64,000 nucleotides of DNA, taken from contig NZ_JALPRJ010000032.1 in NCBI RefSeq assembly GCF_030464885.1, forward strand, positions 1 through 64,000, written 5' to 3'. Position 1 is the first letter of the stretch, and each line of letters opens with the position of its first letter. The notes under the pieces are model-generated. The model was not told where the DNA came from. It saw nothing but the letters and a program-made list of their open reading frames with translations, and did not search any database. The position numbers and the translations under genes are program-made. Positions 60,657-64,000 of the stretch are shown in pieces. The stretch is from Caballeronia sp. SEWSISQ10-4 2 (GTDB lineage Bacteria > Pseudomonadota > Gammaproteobacteria > Burkholderiales > Burkholderiaceae).

Positions 60657-61706
60657 GTGAGCGTGAACCCGGGCCCGGGTCCGAGCGCAAAACCGCTCAA
60701 GGTGGCAATAGCCGTACTGCCGCCCTGTTCCATGAGCGGTGCCGGGCTGATCCTCGACAGCCTGCGTCTCGCGAACGAGATCGACGGCCACGCGCTCTAC
60801 GAGTGGCAGATCTGCTCGTGGGACGGCCGCCCTTTGACGTTCGCCGGCGGGGCGCAGCTTCCCGCGGACTCCGCGTTCGGCGACGCCGTTAGCTGCGACT
60901 GGCTGATCGTGGTCAGCGAGCGATATCAACAGTTCGCCGACTATCGGCTCTTTCTGCAAAGCCTCGCGCGCGTCGGCACCCGCACGCAGCGCGTGACAGG
61001 CATTCATCACGGCGTCTGGTGGCTCGCAATGGCGGGCCAGTTGAGCGGCTATCGCGTGGCCGTGAACTGGGAAACCTACCAGCAATTCGCCGAGGAATTC
61101 GAGCGTTCTATCGTCACGCAGCAGATCTTCGAGATCGACCGCGACCGTTCGACTTGCACCGGCGGCCAGGCGACCGTCGACTTCATGCTGGCGATGATCG
61201 CGCGCGATCAGGGTGCGGACCTGGCGGAACGGATCGCCGATTCACTGGGCATCGGCGTGCTGCGTTCAGGCGAAGAACGCCAGCGCATCCCGTTCGTGAC
61301 TGCGCCGGGCGAACGCCATCCGCGCCTGAACGACGCGCTGCAACTGATGGAAGCCAACATTGAAGACCCGCTTGCCACCGATGAAATCGCCGGGCTCATC
61401 GGCATTTCGCGACGCCAACTCGAGCGCCTCTTTCGCCAGTATCTCGGCGCGATGCCGTCGAAGTACTACGTCAACCTGCGCCTCACCAAGGCACGCACGC
61501 AATTGCAGCGCACCAGCAAGTCGGTGGTGCAAATCAGCCTCGCGTGCGGATTTGCGTCGGCGGCGCATTTCTCCAATGCGTACCGCGACCGCTTCGGCGT
61601 GACACCGCGCGAGGAGCGCCGCAACTGGATCGAAAAGCATAGCGGACAGGCCTCGGATGAACCCCGCGGCGGCGCGCTGCTCGGGTCATCGCGTGAACCC
61701 GTTTGA
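60657..61706 (+). CDS. argR: GATase1-like AraC-family regulator (ArgR/CdhR type)
   Basis: A 349-residue regulator. The N-terminal DJ-1/PfpI-like domain (KVAIAVLPPCSMSGAGLILD, GIHHGVWWLAMAGQL) has His where enzymes have the catalytic Cys, so it senses rather than hydrolyses. The C-terminal AraC domain has two helix-turn-helix units (TDEIAGLIGISRRQLERLFR, QISLACGFASAAHFSNAYRD). Start GTG 60657, five bases after hisP. In Pseudomonas the related ArgR gene ends the aotJQMOP operon and controls arginine uptake and breakdown; the same order here suggests arginine/ornithine response. Confidence 0.85.
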   Translation: MSVNPGPGPSAKPLKVAIAVLPPCSMSGAGLILDSLRLANEIDGHALYEWQICSWDGRPLTFAGGAQLPADSAFGDAVSCDWLIVVSERYQQFADYRLFLQSLARVGTRTQRVTGIHHGVWWLAMAGQLSGYRVAVNWETYQQFAEEFERSIVTQQIFEIDRDRSTCTGGQATVDFMLAMIARDQGADLAERIADSLGIGVLRSGEERQRIPFVTAPGERHPRLNDALQLMEANIEDPLATDEIAGLIGISRRQLERLFRQYLGAMPSKYYVNLRLTKARTQLQRTSKSVVQISLACGFASAAHFSNAYRDRFGVTPREERRNWIEKHSGQASDEPRGGALLGSSREPV

Positions 61707-62141
61707 TTGTTTTTAGTGCCGTTTTTTGCCCCTATTCCCACGTGCTCCCATGTGCGCCGGTTATCGCCGTGCGAACGCATAAGTGCCGCAGGCATACAGT
61801 TTTAGCCGATCCCGATAGTCAGCTTATCCATACGCGCGCTGCCATCGACCGTGCGCGCGCCGGATGCGCGATCGAATCTTGAACACGGCTGGCTTCAACG
61901 TCCCTACTGCCGCCTGACACGGCCTCGGCGAGTGGAAACGTGGCCCTGCACCACGTCCAACCGCGGCGTATTGCGTGTTCCCAACCGCATGCACCGTGCT
62001 CAAGCACGTTCCCCAGCAACGAGGCGCAATGCACCAGCGCAGGCCTCCTGAACGATACAAATCCCCGGCAAATCGCCAGTTTTATTATGGCCCGTATATT
62101 GCTTAAGACAATTTACGTATATCCAACGGGGTGAATTCATC
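61707..62141. other. Intergenic region ahead of the NMT1-type transporter
   Basis: About 435 bases with no gene. A small hairpin (CGTGCT-CA-AGCACG, 61995-62008) and an AT-rich patch with two CGTATAT copies 23 bases apart (62090-62120), probably the promoter/operator of the next operon. No TPP riboswitch core (CTGAGA) was found. Confidence 0.45.
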
Positions 62142-63149
62142 ATGCGAAGTCCGCTTGTCCGTCGTTTGATCGTCGCCAGTGCCGTCGTTTTGTCTTTTAC
62201 GAGTGCCACGGCCGCGTTCTCGCAGGAAAAGGTCTCCGTCCGTTTGCGCTGGTTGCCGCAAGCTCAATTCGCCGGCTACTACGTCGCCAAGGCGAAGGGT
62301 TTCTATCAGGACAAGGGGCTGGACGTCAGCATCAATCCCGGCGGCCCGAACATTACCGTCGAGACACTCGTGGGTTCAGGCGCCGATACTTTCGGCGTCG
62401 GTGGCGGACCGGAAGCCATGTTGTTTGCGCGCGAAAAGGGCCTGCCACTCGTGTGTATCGGCATGACGCTGCAGCAGAGCCCGCACGTCTTTGTTGCGCA
62501 GAAGAAATCGGGCATCAAGACGCTGGCCGACCTCCGCGGCAAGAAGGTGTCGACGTGGTTCACCGGCGCGCAATACACGCTGTACGCCATGCTCGCGAGC
62601 CAGGACATCAAGCCGTCCGAACTGACGATCGTGCCGCAGGCTGCGACCATGACGCCGTTCATCGAAGGTGAATTCCAGGCAGCAACGGCGACGCGCTATA
62701 ACGAATTCGTCACCTTGCAGGAGCAAGGCGTGACCGACCTGACCGTGTTCAAACCGGCAGACTTCGGTGTGGTTGCCCAGGCTGATTCGATCATCACATC
62801 GGAGAAATTCCTGCAGGCGCACCCCGATCAGGCGCAGGCATTCCTGGCAGCGACGCTGCAGGGCTGGAAGTACGCGCTGGCGCACAAGTCCGAAGCAATT
62901 GACATCGTGATGGCCGCCGCGCCGAGCGCAAACCGCGCCCACCAGACCGCCATGCTCGACCAGCTCGCCACGCTGATCACGGCGGGCAAGAACGGCTCGC
63001 AGGGAATCGGCCAGATCGACATGGACGTTGCCAGCTCCATCCAGGCACGGCTCATCAAATACCAGGCGCTGAAGGCGCCGGTCGATCTGAACAAGGCGTT
63101 CGATACCAAGGTCTGGGATCAGGTCCCGAGCGCCGATAAATCGCTTTGA
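62142..63149 (+). CDS. ABC transporter substrate-binding protein, NMT1/THI5 (ThiY-like) family
   Basis: A 335-residue periplasmic protein. Signal peptide of about 28 residues (RRLIVASAVVLSFTSATAA, cleavage near AFS/QE), then the NMT1 fold: RLRWLPQAQFAGYYVAKAKG, FYQDKGLDVSINPGG, GADTFGVGGGPEAML, and TLADLRGKKVSTWFTGAQYT. Family members bind pyrimidine thiamin precursors, sulfonates, or similar small ring compounds; specificity is not visible here. It begins an operon with the ATPase at 63255. Confidence 0.88.
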   Translation: MRSPLVRRLIVASAVVLSFTSATAAFSQEKVSVRLRWLPQAQFAGYYVAKAKGFYQDKGLDVSINPGGPNITVETLVGSGADTFGVGGGPEAMLFAREKGLPLVCIGMTLQQSPHVFVAQKKSGIKTLADLRGKKVSTWFTGAQYTLYAMLASQDIKPSELTIVPQAATMTPFIEGEFQAATATRYNEFVTLQEQGVTDLTVFKPADFGVVAQADSIITSEKFLQAHPDQAQAFLAATLQGWKYALAHKSEAIDIVMAAAPSANRAHQTAMLDQLATLITAGKNGSQGIGQIDMDVASSIQARLIKYQALKAPVDLNKAFDTKVWDQVPSADKSL

Positions 63150-63254
63150 CCTGCCTCATTGGGTTCATTTGCAGTGAGCACCGCGGCCCATCCGCTACCG
63201 GGTTGCGGCAATCATCGACGCAGTTTTACGTTCCCATTTCCGCAGGAGGTCGTC

Positions 63255-64000
63255 TTGCAAGCTGAACTGCAAACCGGTCTTTCACACGATCCGATGCCCA
63301 CGACAACCGTTAGCGCCCCGCCCCTGGCCCAGTCGACAGCCGCACCGGCGCAACTGGAACTCGTCAACGTCTGGAAGCGTTTCGGCGACCCAGCCGCACC
63401 GACTATCGCCGTGCGCGAAGTCGACTTGCGTATTCCGAAGGGTGAATTTGTCACGCTGATCGGTCCGTCGGGCTGTGGCAAATCGACGTTGTTCAACATG
63501 ATCGCGGGGCTGATCGCACCGGACAACGACGGTTCGATCCTGCTCGATAACGTCCCCCAGCCGGACGGCAAGCTGCTCGGCAAAGTGTCGTTCATGCCCC
63601 AGCGGGACTTACTGTTCCCCTGGCGCACGGTGCTCGACAACGCGATCATCGCGCTCGAAGTGGAAGGAGTGCCACGCCGCGAAGCCCGCAAGCGAGCCGA
63701 AGCGATGTTTCCCGAATTCGGTCTTAAGGGCTTCGAACATCACTACCCTCAACAGCTTTCCGGCGGGATGCGCCAGCGCGTTGCGCTGATGCGCACGTTC
63801 CTGTTCGAGCGTGACCTGTTGCTCCTCGACGAACCCTTCGGCGCGCTCGACGCGTTGACACGCGCGAAGATGCAGAGCTGGCTGCTCGATATCTGGGCAC
63901 GCCGCCAGCGCACGGTGCTGTTCATCACGCACGATATCGACGAAGCGATTTTTCTCGGCGACCGCGTACTGGTGATGACGTCGCGACCCGGCACGATCAA
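63255..64000 (+). CDS. ABC transporter ATP-binding protein (SsuB/TauB/ThiZ type), cut by window end
   Basis: The first 248 codons of an importer ATPase. A short variable N-terminus is followed by Walker A GPSGCGKST, MPQRDLLFPWRTVLDN, signature LSGGMRQRVALMRTF, Walker B LLLDEPFGALDALTR and ITHDIDEAIFLGDRVLVM. The likely start is TTG 63255 with AGGAGG 5 bases upstream; ATG 63294 is an alternative. It partners the NMT1-type binding protein 105 bases upstream; the permease should follow past the window end. Confidence 0.9.
   Translation, partial: MQAELQTGLSHDPMPTTTVSAPPLAQSTAAPAQLELVNVWKRFGDPAAPTIAVREVDLRIPKGEFVTLIGPSGCGKSTLFNMIAGLIAPDNDGSILLDNVPQPDGKLLGKVSFMPQRDLLFPWRTVLDNAIIALEVEGVPRREARKRAEAMFPEFGLKGFEHHYPQQLSGGMRQRVALMRTFLFERDLLLLDEPFGALDALTRAKMQSWLLDIWARRQRTVLFITHDIDEAIFLGDRVLVMTSRPGTI

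Noticed and set aside
61707..62141. TPP riboswitch ahead of the ThiY-like gene
   Set aside because: No CTGAGA core or paired thi-box helices were found, so thiamin-type regulation is not supported.
1..64000. CRISPR array, rRNA or tRNA genes
   Set aside because: No regularly spaced repeats and no recognisable structural RNA gene were seen on reading both strands.

Overview
This window looks like a piece of a Burkholderiales genome (Burkholderia, Paraburkholderia or Caballeronia type). The basis is high GC with strong third-position GC bias, a Gram-negative trimeric-porin gene, a DUF29 protein, an argR-like AraC activator next to hisQMP genes, and RES/Xre, VapBC and IS6/IS630 content. This is judged by eye; no database search was run. 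The window mixes intact metabolic operons with stretches of decayed mobile DNA.

Layout. 1-2.5 kb: decayed accessory DNA (frameshifted IS630 transposase, intact DUF29 gene, broken HTH gene, DUF1016 nuclease gene split by one extra base). 3.3-10.5 kb: a GH4 alpha-galactosidase/glucosidase plus LacI regulator, divergent from a complete CUT1 sugar ABC transporter, with two matching CG-centred operators between them. 10.6-16.6 kb: defence/toxin-antitoxin-like genes (PD-(D/E)XK nuclease, Fic enzyme with HTH partner and a truncated HNH-like protein, RES/Xre pair with an operator array) and an internally deleted IS630 copy. 16.7-20.9 kb: SWIM/SNF2 helicase and a DUF6880-like protein. 21-25.2 kb: graveyard of integrase, EAL and phage-type genes. 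25.5-30.7 kb: DUF2760 and two Hsp70-family proteins in one operon. 31-42.1 kb: IS6-type scars around a tricarboxylate locus: porin lacking its normal ATG, intact citrate/tricarballylate symporter, tcuB wreck, internally deleted 2-hydroxycarboxylate transporter, and an intact two-gene ATP-citrate-lyase-like enzyme. 42.2-49.7 kb: VapBC, then a ROK regulator, CUT2 sugar ABC transporter and glucose-6-phosphate dehydrogenase in one operon. 49.9-55.1 kb: cheW, a triply frameshifted chemoreceptor, cheV and an orphan fliM. 55.3-64 kb: a miniature IS6 derivative, a beta-lactamase-like hydrolase, small secreted/membrane proteins, a YdjM-like protein, a basic-amino-acid-type ABC transporter with an ArgR/AraC regulator, and the start of an NMT1/ThiY-type ABC transporter running off the window end.

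Functionally, the intact parts are nutrient acquisition (two sugar ABC systems with their own regulators and first enzymes, an amino-acid system, an NMT1-type system, a tricarboxylate symporter plus citrate-cleaving-type enzyme), taxis, and stress/toxin modules. Many frameshifts were found, but they cluster in mobile, phage-like, signalling and transporter genes, while very long genes (1138, 923, 899 codons) are open. Genuine decay is therefore more likely than general sequence error. The least described modules are the two-Hsp70/DUF2760 operon and the ACL-like pair whose large subunit appears to carry two degenerate citrate-synthase-like modules.
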